A stretch of 64,000 nt of DNA from Citrobacter sp. On2M (GCF_018035235.1 NZ_WPCV01000004.1:744001-808000), one strand, 5' to 3'; shown: positions 13,751 through 24,761, counted from the first letter of the stretch. Notes: a model not told the origin generated them from the sequence alone. Translations and numbers: made by a program.

Positions 13751-14326
13751 ATGGAATACTTCGATATCCGCAAAATGCCGGTCAATCTGTGGCGAAATGG
13801 TGCGGGAGAAACCCGTGAGATTTGCTGTTTTCCGCCAGCAACACGAGATTTTCACTGGCGGGCGAGTATCGCCTCCATTGCAGCCAACGGAGAGTTTTCT
13901 CTTTTTCCCGGCGTAGAACGCGTGATTACCCTGCTGGAGGGCGGTGAAGTGACCCTGGAAGAGTCGAACACCTTCACACATACCCTGAAACAGCATCAGC
14001 CTTTTACCTTTGCCGGTGACAAGGTGGTAAAAGCGAAGCTGACAGAAGGAAAGATGTCGATGGATTTCAATATCATGACCCGACGGGATGTCTGCCAGGC
14101 GAAAGTCAGAGTTGCCGACCGCACGTTTACGACCTTTGGTTCGCGCGGTGGCGTGGTATTTGTTATCAGCGGTGCCTGGCAATTGGGTGATAAGCTACTG
14201 ACCGCCGATCAGGGGGCAAGCTGGCACGACGGTAAACACACCGTACGACTGCTGGAGCGCGAGGGAAAACTGCTGTTCAGCGAAATTAACTGGATGCCGG
14301 GCCATTCTCCGGACTCAGTTCAATAA
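13751..14326 (+). CDS. ves: Ves, HutD-family cupin protein
   Basis: The 191-residue product begins [20 protein letters not shown] and has the double-stranded beta-helix fold of the HutD/Ves family ([32 protein letters not shown]). Ves was described as a cold- and stress-inducible protein in E. coli; its biochemical role is unknown. The second ATG at 13751 is chosen because GGAGG is only one base from the first and because it gives the family length. The 3' end overlaps cho, which is convergent, by 41 bp. Confidence 0.92.
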   Translation: MEYFDIRKMPVNLWRNGAGETREICCFPPATRDFHWRASIASIAANGEFSLFPGVERVITLLEGGEVTLEESNTFTHTLKQHQPFTFAGDKVVKAKLTEGKMSMDFNIMTRRDVCQAKVRVADRTFTTFGSRGGVVFVISGAWQLGDKLLTADQGASWHDGKHTVRLLEREGKLLFSEINWMPGHSPDSVQ

Positions 14327-15173
14327 TGTCATATTGACCAGACAGAACAGGCCTGCAGAGAATTTTGTAGCCATCATGGTCAAAACCGGCCGGCATACGT
14401 GCCAGTGTTACCGCCTCATCAAGTGTTGAAACGGCTCCCAGCCACAGCCAGTTATTGATGATGTGGTACTGGGTCATTTCCGCACGGGTTTCCTGCAGCG
14501 CAATGGCGTTGTTCCACGGCCAGCAGATTACGCGCACTCTTTCCAGTGCTTCCAGCAGGCGCAAATGATGCGCTTCAGGGCTTTCTTTCCCGCAGCAGGC
14601 TCCGGCGCAGCGCTTAAGCGCGGAGCGAAAACAGGCGCGCCCGCGACTCAGGGGTTCCAGCGCCAACAGGCCATAGCATAGCTGTTGTTCATCGGCGAGG
14701 CTCTGCAGCGTCTGTAGTGCGGCTCGGCGATTAGCAAACAGGCCAAACAGATTGGTGGCATGGGAGAAGTCAATATCCCGTGCGTAGACAACCTGAACAG
14801 TCCGCTCGGTAAGCTGCAAGGCGCAAAGCTGACGATTACGCCGCAGCCTTTTGTTAAACAGTGGCTGCTGCTCTTTGATCAACCGCGCCTCCAGCAGAAG
14901 AGCGCCAAGTTCTCCAGCGGTGCAAATCCAGCTAATGCGCCTGGCCTGACGCAGCATACTTGCTTCATCAGCAGTACGCAGGTGCGCCAGCACACGGCTG
15001 CGAATATTGATGCTTTTGCCAATATAAAGCGGCATGGTGTCGCTATCACTGTGAAACAGATACACGCCGGGCGTAGTGGGAAGCGCACTCAAAAATGGGC
15101 GCAGATGCTCAGGATATTCATAGATTGCCGCTGCCTCAAAGGTCAGACGAGGGGCTGATTGACGCCGTACCAC
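14286..15173 (-). CDS. cho: Excinuclease Cho (UvrC homologue)
   Basis: The 295-residue GIY-YIG endonuclease makes the 3' incision at bulky DNA lesions in place of UvrC. The GIY-YIG domain is at residues 31-110 ([28 protein letters not shown]), and a cysteine-rich UvrC-like segment ([14 protein letters not shown]) follows. It lacks the C-terminal RNase H and HhH domains of UvrC, as expected. A LexA box lies just upstream, which fits its known SOS induction. Confidence 0.95.
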   Translation of the reverse strand: MVRRQSAPRLTFEAAAIYEYPEHLRPFLSALPTTPGVYLFHSDSDTMPLYIGKSINIRSRVLAHLRTADEASMLRQARRISWICTAGELGALLLEARLIKEQQPLFNKRLRRNRQLCALQLTERTVQVVYARDIDFSHATNLFGLFANRRAALQTLQSLADEQQLCYGLLALEPLSRGRACFRSALKRCAGACCGKESPEAHHLRLLEALERVRVICWPWNNAIALQETRAEMTQYHIINNWLWLGAVSTLDEAVTLARMPAGFDHDGYKILCRPVLSGQYDIIELSPENGPASS

Positions 15174-15186
15174 AGTTCACTCCGGA

Positions 15187-15206
15187 TGCTGGTTATTCAT
15201 CCAGTA
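15187..15206 (-). promoter_or_regulatory. LexA box of cho
   Basis: On the minus strand the sequence TACTGGATGAATAACCAGCA has the CTG-N10-CAG core of a LexA site and lies 13 bp before the cho start. The match is weaker than consensus (CTGG instead of CTGT). E. coli cho is a known LexA target. Confidence 0.7.
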
Positions 15207-15250
15207 TAGCAGCCTGGCGGCGATTAAAAAAGCGGCATGAAGTAGCAGGC

Positions 15251-15290
15251 TAAGGGCAGTGAGCGGCAATCCTGAGGCACTCTGCCCTTA
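15251..15290. repeat. Inverted repeat between cho and nadE
   Basis: TAAGGGCAG and CTGCCCTTA are perfect 9-bp arms around 22 bases that can extend the stem (GTG/CAC). It lies 13 bp after the nadE stop. There is no clean T-tract on the minus strand, so it may be a weak terminator or an mRNA-stabilising hairpin. Confidence 0.5.
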
Positions 15291-15303
15291 TGAAAGAAAA
15301 GAA

Positions 15304-16134
15304 TCAGGCTTTTTTCCAGAAATCATCAAACACGGTGATCGGCGTGCGACGTTTGTGCTCGGTTTTCACATACCAGGCTTCGATTTTCTTCGCGATGCTG
15401 GCATCCAGCGTTTTTCCCTCCAGATAATCGTCAATGTTGTCGTAAGTGACGCCTAATGCGGCTTCATCCGGCAGAGAAGGTCGATCATCCTCAAGGTCAG
15501 CGGTTGGCGCTTTCTTATATAAGTGCTCCGGGCAACCCAGCGCGGCAAGCAGCTGTTTACCCTGACGCTTGTTCAGACGGAAGAGTGGGTTAATGTCTGT
15601 ACCGCCATCGCCGTATTTGGTGAAAAATCCGGTGATGGCTTCTGCTGCATGATCTGTCCCCACGACAACGCCGCTGGTCATGCCGGCGATACTGTATTGT
15701 GCCTTCATACGTTCACGGGCTTTTTCATTGCCGCGCACAAAATCGCTCAGTTCAATACCAGCTTCACGCAGGGCATGTTCACTGGCCAGCACCGCACCCT
15801 TAATGTTGACGGTGAGTACGCGGTCCGGTTGAATAAAAGCGATGGCGTCCTGGCAGTCCTGTTCATCAGCCTGAATGCCATACGGTAGGCGTACAGCAAT
15901 AAACTGCAGTGCGTCATTGCCCGTTTCGTTGCGAAGCTCGGAGATCGCCATCTGGCATAGTTTGCCCGCGAGCGTTGAGTCCTGCCCGCCGCTAATCCCT
16001 AATACCAGCGATTTCAGAAAGGGGTAGGTCTGCAGGTAAGATTTCAGAAAATCCACGCTACGGCGAATTTCTTCTTCTGCATTAATGTGCGGTTTAGCGC
16101 CAAGCGCCTGGATTATCTCTTGCTGCAGAGTCAT
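15304..16134 (-). CDS. nadE: NH3-dependent NAD+ synthetase
   Basis: The 276-residue enzyme adenylates and then amidates nicotinate adenine dinucleotide to make NAD+, the last step of NAD synthesis. The N-type ATP pyrophosphatase P-loop [12 protein letters not shown] is at about residue 46, and the conserved [22 protein letters not shown] and [12 protein letters not shown] segments are present. The absence of a glutaminase domain fits the ammonia-dependent bacterial form. It is divergent from osmE. Confidence 0.96.
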   Translation of the reverse strand: MTLQQEIIQALGAKPHINAEEEIRRSVDFLKSYLQTYPFLKSLVLGISGGQDSTLAGKLCQMAISELRNETGNDALQFIAVRLPYGIQADEQDCQDAIAFIQPDRVLTVNIKGAVLASEHALREAGIELSDFVRGNEKARERMKAQYSIAGMTSGVVVGTDHAAEAITGFFTKYGDGGTDINPLFRLNKRQGKQLLAALGCPEHLYKKAPTADLEDDRPSLPDEAALGVTYDNIDDYLEGKTLDASIAKKIEAWYVKTEHKRRTPITVFDDFWKKA

Positions 16135-16290
16135 TTAACCCCCTGTGAAAAATAAAATGATCAAAAAAATGATGTGTTAAAGCTATCGCGTTGTGGCCCA
16201 AACGACAAGGGATGCGAGCCTGATATCGCAGCATTTTGTTTTAATAGAATTTTCCGAAACCGCCTAAGTATCATCTGATTGCTTGAAAAA

Positions 16291-16320
16291 TGCGTTGTTG
16301 TGCTCCAGGCTTATATAACA
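16291..16320 (+). promoter_or_regulatory. Probable sigma-S/sigma-70 promoter of osmE
   Basis: A TATATAAC -10 region (16312-16319) lies 25 bp before the osmE ATG, with only a poor -35 element ahead of it. E. coli osmE is osmotically induced and partly RpoS-dependent, which fits a weak -35. Confidence 0.4.
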
Positions 16321-16344
16321 CGCTGAAATAAAAGAGGACGGAAT

Positions 16345-16686
16345 ATGAACAAGAATCTAACAGGAATTCTGAGCGCAGCGGCTGTTTTGACTATGCTGGC
16401 AGGGTGTACGGCCTACGATCGCACGAAAGACCAATTTGTTCAGCCCGTGGTGAAAGATGTGAAGAAAGGAATGAGCCGGGCGCAAGTGGCGCAGATTGCC
16501 GGTAAACCTTCTTCTGAAGTCAGTATGATCCATGCGCGTGGGACGTGTCAGACCTACATCCTGGGTCAACGAGATGGTAAAGCTGAAACCTATTTTGTTG
16601 CTTTAGATGATACCGGGCACGTGATTAACTCTGGTTATCAAACCTGCGCAGAGTACGATACCGACCCGCAGGCGGCGAAGAAGTAA
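16345..16686 (+). CDS. osmE: OsmE, osmotically inducible lipoprotein
   Basis: The 113-residue precursor has a lipobox (LTMLAGC, lipidated Cys21) and a SmpA/OmlA (BamE-like) domain with [16 protein letters not shown] and the C-terminal [16 protein letters not shown]. It is anchored in the envelope; its function is not known. It is preceded by AAGAGGACGG and followed directly by a strong terminator, so it is monocistronic. Confidence 0.95.
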   Translation: MNKNLTGILSAAAVLTMLAGCTAYDRTKDQFVQPVVKDVKKGMSRAQVAQIAGKPSSEVSMIHARGTCQTYILGQRDGKAETYFVALDDTGHVINSGYQTCAEYDTDPQAAKK

Positions 16687-16715
16687 CAACTGTTTATTGC
16701 CTGAGCACTCAGAAG

Positions 16716-16740
16716 AACCGGCCATCGAGCCGGTTTTTTT
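16716..16740 (+). terminator. osmE terminator
   Basis: AACCGGC and GCCGGTT around a six-base loop are followed by a run of T. This is a classic intrinsic terminator 30 bp after osmE. Confidence 0.85.
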
Positions 16741-16784
16741 GTGCCCCACGATCTTATTTATTGCCGCGAATTATTTGCCCGAAA

Positions 16785-16800
16785 TGTGAGGGGGGTCATA
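16785..16800 (+). promoter_or_regulatory. Candidate CRP site of the chb operon
   Basis: TGTGA-N6-TCATA matches the CRP consensus at 9 of 10 conserved bases and lies upstream of a TATACT -10 element at 16864-16869. In E. coli chb expression needs CRP and is repressed by NagC. The sequence TTATTTGCCCGAAAT just before it resembles half of a NagC site. Confidence 0.55.
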
Positions 16801-16984
16801 ACCACAGGTCAAGGAGAGACAATTTAGGTGGTCAAGGAAATACCATCCACCGGTGCAATCCCGTATACTCATTTCAGCCACCTAAAAAAGTAATTTAGCT
16901 GACGCAAGTTACCCAGAGCATGGATGCAGGTTATGGCTTGCGGAGTGTCTGGTTGACAGATAATCGCATATGAGGATCGTTTTA

Positions 16985-17305
16985 ATGGAAAAGAAACACA
17001 TTTATCTGTTTTGTTCTGCGGGCATGTCGACTTCATTGTTGGTTTCGAAGATGCGTGCTCAGGCCGAAAAATATGAAGTGCCGGTTATTATTGAAGCGTT
17101 TCCTGAAACGCTGGCCGGAGAAAAAGGACAAGCGGCTGATGTCGTGTTATTAGGTCCACAAATTGCTTATATGTTGCCCGAAATTCAGCGCTTGTTACCA
17201 AACAAGCCTGTGGAAGTGATTGACTCGCTGCTGTATGGCAAAGTCGATGGTTTAGGCGTGCTTAAGGCTGCTGTGGCAGCAATTAAAAAAGCCGCAGCAA
17301 ATTAA
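16985..17305 (+). CDS. chbB: N,N'-diacetylchitobiose PTS enzyme IIB
   Basis: The 106-residue cytoplasmic subunit carries the phosphocysteine Cys10 in [16 protein letters not shown], the loop typical of lactose/cellobiose-type IIB proteins. It passes phosphate from ChbA to the sugar moving through ChbC. The start at 16985 gives the E. coli N-terminus [10 protein letters not shown]; the in-frame ATG 15 bp upstream is not conserved in the family. It is first in chbBCARFG. Confidence 0.96.
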   Translation: MEKKHIYLFCSAGMSTSLLVSKMRAQAEKYEVPVIIEAFPETLAGEKGQAADVVLLGPQIAYMLPEIQRLLPNKPVEVIDSLLYGKVDGLGVLKAAVAAIKKAAAN

Positions 17306-17318
17306 TTATTTTAATTTT

Positions 17319-17330
17319 CCCGTCAAAGAG
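17319..17330 (+). promoter_or_regulatory. ChiX small-RNA trap site in the chbB-chbC spacer
   Basis: CCCGTCAAAGAG is the exact complement of the ChiX (MicM) seed region CTCTTTGACGGG. In E. coli and Salmonella the chbBC spacer is known to pair with ChiX and act as a decoy that relieves ChiX repression of chiP. The site is conserved here with 12 contiguous pairs. Confidence 0.85.
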
Positions 17331-17347
17331 TTATTTCATTAACATTC

Positions 17348-17368
17348 ACCGCAATTATTAATTGCGGT
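17348..17368 (+). repeat. Perfect hairpin before chbC
   Basis: ACCGCAAT and ATTGCGGT around TATTA form an eight-pair stem between the ChiX site and the chbC start. It has no T-run directly after it, so it more likely protects mRNA ends or shapes chbC translation than terminates. Confidence 0.6.
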
Positions 17369-17386
17369 ATTTAAGGGTATTTTTCT

Positions 17387-18745
17387 ATGAGTAACGCTAT
17401 TGCTTCACTTGAAAAGGTACTCCTTCCTTTTGCTGTAAAAATTGGAAAGCAGCCACACGTTAATGCAATCAAAAACGGTTTTATTCGTTTGATGCCGTTG
17501 ACCCTCGCAGGGGCCATGTTTGTATTAATCAATAACGTTTTCCTGAGCTTTGGGGAGGGGTCGTTTTTTTATTCAATGGGCATTCGACTTGATGCTTCAA
17601 CTATTGAAACGCTTAATAGTTTGAAAGGCATTGGTGGAAACGTCTATAACGGTACGCTGGGTATCATGTCATTGATGGCGCCGTTCTTTATCGGCATGGC
17701 GCTGGCGGAAGAACGCAAAGTCGATGCGCTGGCTGCCGGTCTGTTATCCGTCGCCGCGTTTATGACCGTAACGCCATATAGCGTAGGTGAAGCCTATGCC
17801 GTTGGCGCAAACTGGCTCGGCGGTGCCAATATTATTTCCGGTATTATTATCGGCCTCGTGGTCGCGGAAATGTTTACCTTTGTGGTCCGTCGCAATTGGG
17901 TGATCAAATTACCTGATAGCGTACCGGCTTCTGTTTCGCGCTCCTTCTCTGCGCTGATCCCAGGTTTCATTATTCTCTCCATTATGGGGATTATCGCCTG
18001 GGCATTGAACACCTGGGGTACAAACTTCCACCAGATCATCATGGACTCCATCTCAACGCCGCTGGCATCGCTGGGCAGTGTGGTGGGTTGGGCGTATGTG
18101 ATTTTTGTTCCCTTGCTGTGGTTCTTCGGTATTCACGGCTCGCTGGCGCTGACCGCGCTGGACAGCGGCATCATGACGCCATGGGCGCTGGAAAATATCT
18201 CTATCTACCAACAGTTTGGTTCCGTAGACGCCGCGCTGGAAGCCGGTAAGACGTTCCACGTCTGGGCGAAGCCGATGCTCGACTCCTATATTTTCCTTGG
18301 GGGTAGCGGGGCTACGCTGGGTCTGATCATCGCTATCTTCCTGGCATCGCGTCGTCCGGATTATCGTCAGGTGGCTAAACTGGCGCTGCCATCAGGCCTG
18401 TTCCAGATTAACGAACCCATTCTGTTCGGTCTGCCGATCATCATGAACCCGGTCATGTTTATCCCGTTCATTCTGGTGCAGCCGATTCTGGCGGCGATTA
18501 CGCTGGCAGCTTACTACTCAGGTATTATTCCACCGATTACCAATATTGCGCCGTGGACAATGCCAACCGGTTTGGGGGCGTTCTTTAACACCAACGGTAG
18601 TGTCGCTGCTCTGCTGGTCGCGCTGTTCAACCTCGGCATCGCCACGCTGGTTTACCTGCCGTTCGTGGTGGTAGCTAATAAAGCACAGAATGTTATTGAT
18701 CAAGAAGAAAGCGAAGAAGATATCGCTAACGCATTGAAATTCTAA
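17387..18745 (+). CDS. chbC: N,N'-diacetylchitobiose PTS enzyme IIC
   Basis: The 452-residue inner-membrane permease of the lactose/cellobiose PTS family moves chitobiose across the membrane while it is phosphorylated by ChbB. It has about ten hydrophobic segments and the conserved [20 protein letters not shown] and [18 protein letters not shown] blocks, the latter holding the substrate-binding glutamate. A weak ribosome site (TAAGGGTA) precedes the ATG. Confidence 0.96.
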   Translation: MSNAIASLEKVLLPFAVKIGKQPHVNAIKNGFIRLMPLTLAGAMFVLINNVFLSFGEGSFFYSMGIRLDASTIETLNSLKGIGGNVYNGTLGIMSLMAPFFIGMALAEERKVDALAAGLLSVAAFMTVTPYSVGEAYAVGANWLGGANIISGIIIGLVVAEMFTFVVRRNWVIKLPDSVPASVSRSFSALIPGFIILSIMGIIAWALNTWGTNFHQIIMDSISTPLASLGSVVGWAYVIFVPLLWFFGIHGSLALTALDSGIMTPWALENISIYQQFGSVDAALEAGKTFHVWAKPMLDSYIFLGGSGATLGLIIAIFLASRRPDYRQVAKLALPSGLFQINEPILFGLPIIMNPVMFIPFILVQPILAAITLAAYYSGIIPPITNIAPWTMPTGLGAFFNTNGSVAALLVALFNLGIATLVYLPFVVVANKAQNVIDQEESEEDIANALKF

Positions 18746-18751
18746 ATTTAA

Positions 18752-18779
18752 TCCGGCATGGCTTCACGGTCATGCCGGA
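18752..18779. repeat. REP-like hairpin between chbC and chbA
   Basis: TCCGGCATG and CATGCCGGA are perfect 9-bp arms around ten bases, inside an operon. It resembles a palindromic REP unit and may modulate mRNA stability between chbC and chbA. Confidence 0.6.
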
Positions 18780-18799
18780 CTGAACCAGAGGAAAAAAGT

Positions 18800-19147
18800 A
18801 TGTTGGATATCGAGAACATCGTCGACACGCAGTCAGAAGCAGAAGAACTAGAAGAAGTGGTGATGGGCCTCATCATCAACTCCGGTCAGGCGCGTAGCCT
18901 GGCGTACGGCGCGCTCAAAATGGCCAAGCAAGGCGATTTCGAGTCAGCAAAGGCCATGATGGACCAGTCTCGCCTGGCGCTGAACGAAGCGCACCTCGTG
19001 CAAACGAAACTGATTGAAGGCGATCAGGGCGAAGGTAAAATGAAAGTCAGCCTGGTGCTGGTCCACGCGCAGGACCACCTAATGACATCTATGCTGGCGC
19101 GTGAGCTGGTAACTGAACTGATTGAGCTTCATGAAAAGCTGAAATAA
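18800..19147 (+). CDS. chbA: N,N'-diacetylchitobiose PTS enzyme IIA
   Basis: The 115-residue helical protein takes phosphate from HPr on the histidine in [12 protein letters not shown] and passes it to Chb[21 protein letters not shown] is the conserved first helix of the lactose/cellobiose IIA family. The ATG at 18800 follows GAGGAAAAAAGT and gives the family N-terminus; the in-frame codons upstream run through the REP-like hairpin. Confidence 0.95.
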   Translation: MLDIENIVDTQSEAEELEEVVMGLIINSGQARSLAYGALKMAKQGDFESAKAMMDQSRLALNEAHLVQTKLIEGDQGEGKMKVSLVLVHAQDHLMTSMLARELVTELIELHEKLK

Positions 19148-19160
19148 CGAGGAGTGCATA

Positions 19161-20000
19161 ATGCAGCTACAGATTAACGCACCGGAAATCAAAACCGTCT
19201 TTGAGCAACAACTGTTTAACGGCAAAAATTTCCATGTGTTCATCTATAACAAAACTGAGAGTATCAGTGGGCTGCATCAGCATGACTACTATGAATTTAC
19301 CCTGGTTTTAACCGGGCGCTATTATCAGGAAATCAACGGCAAACGCGTATTGCTTGAGCGTGGGGATTTTGTTTTTATCCCGTTGGGATCGCACCATCAG
19401 AGTTTCTATGATTTTGGCGCGACAAGGATCCTTAACGTCGGTATCAGCAAACGTTTTTTTGAACAGCATTACCACCCGCTGCTGCCATTTTGTTTTGTTG
19501 CATCGCAGGTCTATCGGGCGAATAATTCGTTTCTTACCTACATTGAAACGGTTATTGCATCACTGAACTTTCGTGAGAGCGGACTGGATGAATTTGTCGA
19601 AGTGGTCACCTTCTACATTATTAATCGGTTACGCCATCATCGTGAAGAGCAGGTGTTAGATGATATTCCGCAGTGGCTTAAAACCACCGTCGAGACCATG
19701 CACGACAAACGACAGTTTAGCGAGAATGCGCTGGAAAATATGGTACACCTGTCCGCGAAATCCCAGGAGTATCTGACCCGTGCAACCCAGCGTTATTACA
19801 GCAAAACGCCAATGCAGATTATTAATGAAATCCGCATTAATTTTGCTAAAAAGCAGCTTGAAATGACGAACTATTCAGTAACGGATATTGCCTACGAGGC
19901 AGGTTACAGTAGTCCAAGTCTGTTTATTAAAACGTTTAAAAAGCTGACGTCATTTACACCTAATAGCTATCGTAAGAAATTAACTGAATTTAATCAGTAA
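19161..20000 (+). CDS. chbR: ChbR, AraC-family regulator of the chb operon
   Basis: The 279-residue protein has an N-terminal cupin-like sensor ([38 protein letters not shown]) and a C-terminal pair of helix-turn-helix motifs ending in [32 protein letters not shown] sequence. In E. coli it represses chb without inducer and activates it with chitobiose 6-phosphate after ChbG action. The ATG follows GAGGAG and starts 13 bp after chbA. Confidence 0.95.
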   Translation: MQLQINAPEIKTVFEQQLFNGKNFHVFIYNKTESISGLHQHDYYEFTLVLTGRYYQEINGKRVLLERGDFVFIPLGSHHQSFYDFGATRILNVGISKRFFEQHYHPLLPFCFVASQVYRANNSFLTYIETVIASLNFRESGLDEFVEVVTFYIINRLRHHREEQVLDDIPQWLKTTVETMHDKRQFSENALENMVHLSAKSQEYLTRATQRYYSKTPMQIINEIRINFAKKQLEMTNYSVTDIAYEAGYSSPSLFIKTFKKLTSFTPNSYRKKLTEFNQ

Positions 20001-20124
20001 ATATTATTTACCAATAAACCATTTTTTATAGCTTGCCCAAAATAGCGTCGGGACAGCCACGCTATACCTGACAAACGGGTTGAGCATAATACACGTCAGT
20101 GTGTTGACACTGAAGGGAGAAAAT

Positions 20125-21480
20125 ATGAGCCAGAAATTAAAAGTCGTCACGATTGGTGGCGGGAGCAGCTACACCCCTGAATTACTTGAAGGCTTTATTA
20201 AGCGCTATCATGAATTACCGGTTTCTGAATTGTGGCTGGTTGATGTCGACGGTGGAAAAGAGAAGCTGGACATTATTTTTGACCTTTGTCAGCGTATGAT
20301 CGACAAAGCGGGCATCCCAATGAAGTTGTTTAAAACACTGGATCGCCGGGAAGCGCTGAAAGATGCTGATTTCGTTACCACCCAGTTGCGGGTTGGGCAA
20401 CTGCAAGCCCGTGAAAAGGATGAACGCATTCCCCTGAGCCACGGGTATCTGGGGCAGGAAACCAACGGCGCTGGTGGGCTGTTCAAGGGGTTGCGAACCA
20501 TTCCGGTTATCTTTGATATTGTGAAAGATGTGGAAGAATTGTGCCCGAATGCGTGGGTGATCAACTTCACTAACCCAGCAGGGATGGTAACTGAGGCGGT
20601 TTATCGTCATACGAATTTCAAGAAATTCATCGGGGTATGTAATATTCCGATCGGCATGAAAATGTTCATCAGCGACGTGCTGGCGCTGAAAGAGAGCGAT
20701 GACTTATCCATCGATCTGTTCGGTCTGAATCATATGGTCTTTATTAAGGATGTTCTGGTCAACGGTGTGTCACGCTTTGATGAACTGCTGGACGGCGTTG
20801 CGTCGGGTCAGTTGAAAGCCTCTGGCGTGAAGAATATTTTCGACCTGCCGTTCAGTGAAGGGTTGATTCGCTCGCTGAAACTGCTGCCGTGCTCGTATTT
20901 GTTGTACTACTTCAAGCCAAAAGAAATGCTGGCGATTGAAATGGGCGAATACTATAAGGGCGGCGCGCGCGCTCAGGTGGTACAACAAGTTGAGAAGCAA
21001 CTGTTTGAGCTCTACAAAAACCCTGATCTGAACGTGAAGCCAAAAGAGCTGGAGCAGCGCGGCGGGGCCTATTACTCCGATGCGGCCTGTGAAGTGATCA
21101 ATGCCATCTACAACGACAAACAGACCGAGCACTATGTCAACGTTCCTCATCATGGGCATGTTGATAATATTCCTGCCGACTGGGCGGTGGAGATGACCTG
21201 TACGCTGGGACGCAACGGTGCTACGCCACATCCACGTATTACCCATTTTGATGAGAAAGTACTCGGCCTTATCTATACCATTAAAGGCTTTGAAGTTGCG
21301 GCGAGCAATGCGGCGCTGAGCGGTGAGCTGAATGATGTGCTGCTTGCGTTGAATCTTAGCCCGCTGGTTCACTCTGACAGCGATGCCGAAATTCTGGCGC
21401 GTGAGCTGATTCTGGCGCATGAAAAATGGCTGCCAAACTTCGCCGGGTGCATCGAGAAACTCAAAAGCGAACAACACTAA
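20125..21480 (+). CDS. chbF: 6-phospho-beta-glucosidase of glycoside hydrolase family 4
   Basis: The 451-residue NAD+- and Mn2+-dependent enzyme cleaves mono-deacetylated chitobiose 6-phosphate. The NAD-binding start is VVTIGGGSSYTPELLEG, and the metal/catalytic residues fall in VCNIPIG and GLNHMVF. An AAGGGAG ribosome site precedes the ATG at 20125. It follows chbR by 124 bp, so some internal promoter activity is possible. Confidence 0.95.
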   Translation: MSQKLKVVTIGGGSSYTPELLEGFIKRYHELPVSELWLVDVDGGKEKLDIIFDLCQRMIDKAGIPMKLFKTLDRREALKDADFVTTQLRVGQLQAREKDERIPLSHGYLGQETNGAGGLFKGLRTIPVIFDIVKDVEELCPNAWVINFTNPAGMVTEAVYRHTNFKKFIGVCNIPIGMKMFISDVLALKESDDLSIDLFGLNHMVFIKDVLVNGVSRFDELLDGVASGQLKASGVKNIFDLPFSEGLIRSLKLLPCSYLLYYFKPKEMLAIEMGEYYKGGARAQVVQQVEKQLFELYKNPDLNVKPKELEQRGGAYYSDAACEVINAIYNDKQTEHYVNVPHHGHVDNIPADWAVEMTCTLGRNGATPHPRITHFDEKVLGLIYTIKGFEVAASNAALSGELNDVLLALNLSPLVHSDSDAEILARELILAHEKWLPNFAGCIEKLKSEQH

Positions 21481-21492
21481 CTGGGGTCGGTT

Positions 21493-22251
21493 ATGGAACG
21501 CGTACTGATTGTTAATGCGGATGATTTTGGCCTGAGTAAAGGACAAAACTATGGCATTGTTGAAGCCTGTCGTAATGGTGTTGTCACCTCGACAACGGCG
21601 CTGGTTAACGGCGCGGCAATTGACCATGCGGTACAGCTGAGTCGCGACATACCTGAACTTGCCGTCGGAATGCACTTTGTTCTGACGCTGGGTAGGCCGT
21701 TGACGGCAATGCCAGGCCTTACTCGTGAAGGGGTACTCGGGAAATGGATCTGGCAGATGGCAGAGGAAGACACTCTGCCACTGGATGAAATTTCACAGGA
21801 ACTGGCCGCGCAGTATCAGCGTTTTATTGACCTGTTCGGACGGGAGCCAACGCATCTGGATAGCCATCACCATGTGCATATGTTCCCGCAGATTTTCCCT
21901 ATAGTGGCCGGGTTTGCTGCCCAAAAGGGGATTGCGTTACGGATTGATCGTCAGACGGTATTTCAGGCGTCTGACTTTCCGCAAACGTTACGGACTTCCC
22001 AGGGATTCAGCAGCGAGTTTTATGGCGAAGCGATTTCCGAAGCGTTGTTCTTGCAGATGCTTGATGCGTCAGCAGACCGGGGAGAGTCTTCGCTGGAAGT
22101 GATGTGTCATCCGGCCTTTATCGATGAGATTATTCGTCAAAGTGCCTACTGTTACCCCCGCTTAACTGAGCTCGACGTGCTGACGTCTTCGTCACTGAAA
22201 TATGCTATTGCGGAGCGCGGTTATCGTCTTGGCAGTTTTCTGAACGTGTAA
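21493..22251 (+). CDS. chbG: Chitooligosaccharide deacetylase ChbG
   Basis: The 252-residue YdjC-family deacetylase removes one acetyl group from chitobiose 6-phosphate, which makes the inducer for ChbR and the substrate for ChbF. Metal-binding motifs are [10 protein letters not shown] and [13 protein letters not shown], and PAFIDE lies near the C-terminus. It begins 12 bp after chbF and ends at a bidirectional-looking hairpin. Confidence 0.95.
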   Translation: MERVLIVNADDFGLSKGQNYGIVEACRNGVVTSTTALVNGAAIDHAVQLSRDIPELAVGMHFVLTLGRPLTAMPGLTREGVLGKWIWQMAEEDTLPLDEISQELAAQYQRFIDLFGREPTHLDSHHHVHMFPQIFPIVAGFAAQKGIALRIDRQTVFQASDFPQTLRTSQGFSSEFYGEAISEALFLQMLDASADRGESSLEVMCHPAFIDEIIRQSAYCYPRLTELDVLTSSSLKYAIAERGYRLGSFLNV

Positions 22252-22261
22252 TTCCTGAGTT

Positions 22262-22288
22262 TGCGGCGCTTAATGCGCCGCATTTTTT
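22262..22288 (+). terminator. chb operon terminator
   Basis: TGCGGCGC and GCGCCGCA around TTAAT are followed by six T. It sits between the convergent ends of chbG and katE, and its T-run runs into the katE stop codon. Confidence 0.85.
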
Positions 22289-24545
22289 AGGCAGGGATTG
22301 TGTCAACTTTTCCCGCGCGTGACCAGACGCGGTGCGCGGTCATCAGTGTCAGCAGAGCATCCATAAACTGTACGTCTGCACAGTCCGCTTCCACCACGCC
22401 TTCTTCTCCTTCATTTTTGATATTCAACGTTGCTTTAAACTGACGAGCATCACCAGCCAGGGCGATAGGTTTTAAGTGTTTATACGCTTCGAGTAAGTAA
22501 TATCGGGCATCTCCGTTCATTGCGATATCCGCAATATTCCCACATGGAACAATGACCGCATCGACCGTCAGTGATGGCGAACCCGCAAAGGTACCGGCGA
22601 TAGTCAGGACGGAGCCATCGTCGGCTACCACATTACCCATTCGGGAATAGAGCAGTTTGGCGTGAACACCTTTGGCCTGTAGGGCTTGCATGATGGCGAG
22701 CAGGTCGCCCGACTTTACCTGGTCATTAAGTAAAATGGCGACTACGCGGCCCTTAATCTCACCTTTCGCCCCCGCATATAAACTGAGTGACGGCGCATTT
22801 TCCAAACCGTTGACGTTGGGCGGCGGCACAATTTGGGTCTGTTCCTCAGTGAGTTCAAAACCGAGATTCCCGGCAACCGCCACAGCGAGAGCAGTGTCAA
22901 TATGGGCTAACTGTTCGACCACTCTTTCTCTGATATAGGGGCGCGTAACTTTACTGAGTTCGAAACTGAATCCGCCGATAATATGCTGCTGCTCAATTGG
23001 CGTCTGACTTAGCCAGAACAGGCGAGGCTGCGCATAGTATTCGCCAAAAGAGGGGCTGCGTTCGCGGATTTTGTTTCCTTCAATCCGTTCCTGATACGAC
23101 TCAAATCCACCACGTTTTGGCCCCGGCGGTGTTTCACGCGGCCAGTTATCATTGATGGAATTCGGTTCATAGTTGGCTGGATTGGTATCGATGTCCATGC
23201 GATGCATGCCATCACGCTGGAAATTATGGTACGGACAGGTTGGGCGATTAATTGGGATTTCATGGAAATTGGGACCACCCAGGCGGCTGATCTGGGTATC
23301 GGTATAGGAGAACAAGCGGCCTTGCAATAGGGGGTCATTGGTAAAATCGATGCCAGGGACGATGTGCCCGGGATGAAAAGCCACTTGCTCATTTTCGGTA
23401 AAAAAATTGTCCGGATTGCGGTTTAGCACCATTTTACCGACGAGTTGGACCGGAACCAGCTCTTCCGGGATCAGCTTGGTCGGGTCTAGCAGGTCAAAAT
23501 CGAACTTGAATTCGTCCTCTTCGGGAATGAGTTGTAGCCCCAGTTCATATTCCGGGTAATCGCCCGCTTCAATCGCTTCCCAAAGTTCGCGGCGATGAAA
23601 GTCGGGATCCCGACCGGTAAGTTTTTGTGCTTCATCCCATACCAGCGAGGCCTTGCCTGCCAGCGGTTTCCAGTGGAAACGGACAAAGGTGGCTTTCCCT
23701 TGATCATTAATCAACCGAAACGTATGAATGCCAAAACCTTCCATCGTGCGATAGCTACGTGGGATACCCCGGTCAGACATCGCCCATATAACGTTGTGCA
23801 ACGTTTCAGGCTGTAATGAGACATAATCCCAGAAGGTGTCATGGGCGCTTTGGCCTTGCGGGATAGCCCAATGCGGCTCCGGTTTTACCGCATGGACAAA
23901 GTCCGGAAATTTATGGGCATCCTGAATAAAGAAAATGGGCGTATTGTTTCCCACCAGATCAAAAATACCCTCTTCAGTATAAAATTTGGTCGCAAATCCC
24001 CGTATATCTCTGACCGTATCCGCCGAGCCTGCGCCGCCCTGAACCGTAGAGAAGCGCACAAAAACCGGTGTAATTTTATTCTCGTCGCTGAGGAAGTCTG
24101 CTTTCGTCGTCGCGCTCAAGCTGGCATAAGGCTGAAAGTAACCATGCGCGGCAGAACCGCGGGCATGTACGATCCGCTCCGGGATGCGTTCATGATCAAA
24201 ATGGGTGATTTTTTCCCGCAGGATAAAGTCCTCAAGCAGGGTTGGCCCTCGGTTTCCGGCGCGCAGAGAGTTTTGATCGTCCGCAATACGCACCCCCTGA
24301 TTGGTGGTCAGAGCAAAATCTTCGCTTCCTTTACGAAAACTTTCCAGCGCATTGAGTTTGTCACTTCTGATGTCTGGCGCTTTTAAACTGCCGGACGTGG
24401 TTGGCTGCGCGCCCGGTGGAGTGGGTTCTGGTGTTGACCGGTGTGAACCGTCAGCTGGCGCCAGTGAGTCAAGTCCTGGCTGGGATTCGCTGGCATCATG
24501 AACCGGCGCTGAGTGATGGAGTGGGTGCTTATCATTCTGTGACAT
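22287..24545 (-). CDS. katE: Catalase HPII
   Basis: The 752-residue large-subunit haem d catalase breaks down hydrogen peroxide in stationary phase. The catalytic histidine is in [14 protein letters not shown], and the proximal haem tyrosine in [15 protein letters not shown]. The N-terminal extension and the C-terminal flavodoxin-like domain (about 600-752, [26 protein letters not shown]) distinguish HPII from small catalases. It is monocistronic. Confidence 0.97.
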   Translation of the reverse strand: MSQNDKHPLHHSAPVHDASESQPGLDSLAPADGSHRSTPEPTPPGAQPTTSGSLKAPDIRSDKLNALESFRKGSEDFALTTNQGVRIADDQNSLRAGNRGPTLLEDFILREKITHFDHERIPERIVHARGSAAHGYFQPYASLSATTKADFLSDENKITPVFVRFSTVQGGAGSADTVRDIRGFATKFYTEEGIFDLVGNNTPIFFIQDAHKFPDFVHAVKPEPHWAIPQGQSAHDTFWDYVSLQPETLHNVIWAMSDRGIPRSYRTMEGFGIHTFRLINDQGKATFVRFHWKPLAGKASLVWDEAQKLTGRDPDFHRRELWEAIEAGDYPEYELGLQLIPEEDEFKFDFDLLDPTKLIPEELVPVQLVGKMVLNRNPDNFFTENEQVAFHPGHIVPGIDFTNDPLLQGRLFSYTDTQISRLGGPNFHEIPINRPTCPYHNFQRDGMHRMDIDTNPANYEPNSINDNWPRETPPGPKRGGFESYQERIEGNKIRERSPSFGEYYAQPRLFWLSQTPIEQQHIIGGFSFELSKVTRPYIRERVVEQLAHIDTALAVAVAGNLGFELTEEQTQIVPPPNVNGLENAPSLSLYAGAKGEIKGRVVAILLNDQVKSGDLLAIMQALQAKGVHAKLLYSRMGNVVADDGSVLTIAGTFAGSPSLTVDAVIVPCGNIADIAMNGDARYYLLEAYKHLKPIALAGDARQFKATLNIKNEGEEGVVEADCADVQFMDALLTLMTAHRVWSRAGKVDTIPA

Positions 24546-24602
24546 TAAACTCGTCTCCTGTTTTCATTGCTGAAAGGGTCGTTGCTGCTGTCAAAAGCTT
24601 TA

Positions 24603-24608
24603 ACTATA
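24603..24608 (-). promoter_or_regulatory. Probable sigma-S -10 element of katE
   Basis: On the minus strand TCTATAGTTA lies about 60 bp before the katE ATG and resembles the extended sigma-S -10 sequence. E. coli katE is a textbook RpoS-dependent gene. Confidence 0.5.
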
Positions 24609-24761
24609 GACCACTCACTCAATGGCGCAGGTGCGGGCCGATGGCGTAAAGCGCGATGAAACAGACAAACCGCGCACGCAAGGCAGGACGCAAGGGGGCG
24701 AAATCGGCTAAGATAGCAGTTTTCTGATTTTTAGAATTTGTCTTTAGTGAAGCAATTGATT

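Noticed and set aside
20770..21675. 301-codon open frame antisense to chbF and chbG
   Set aside because: It spans two well-supported genes on the other strand and shows no family resemblance.
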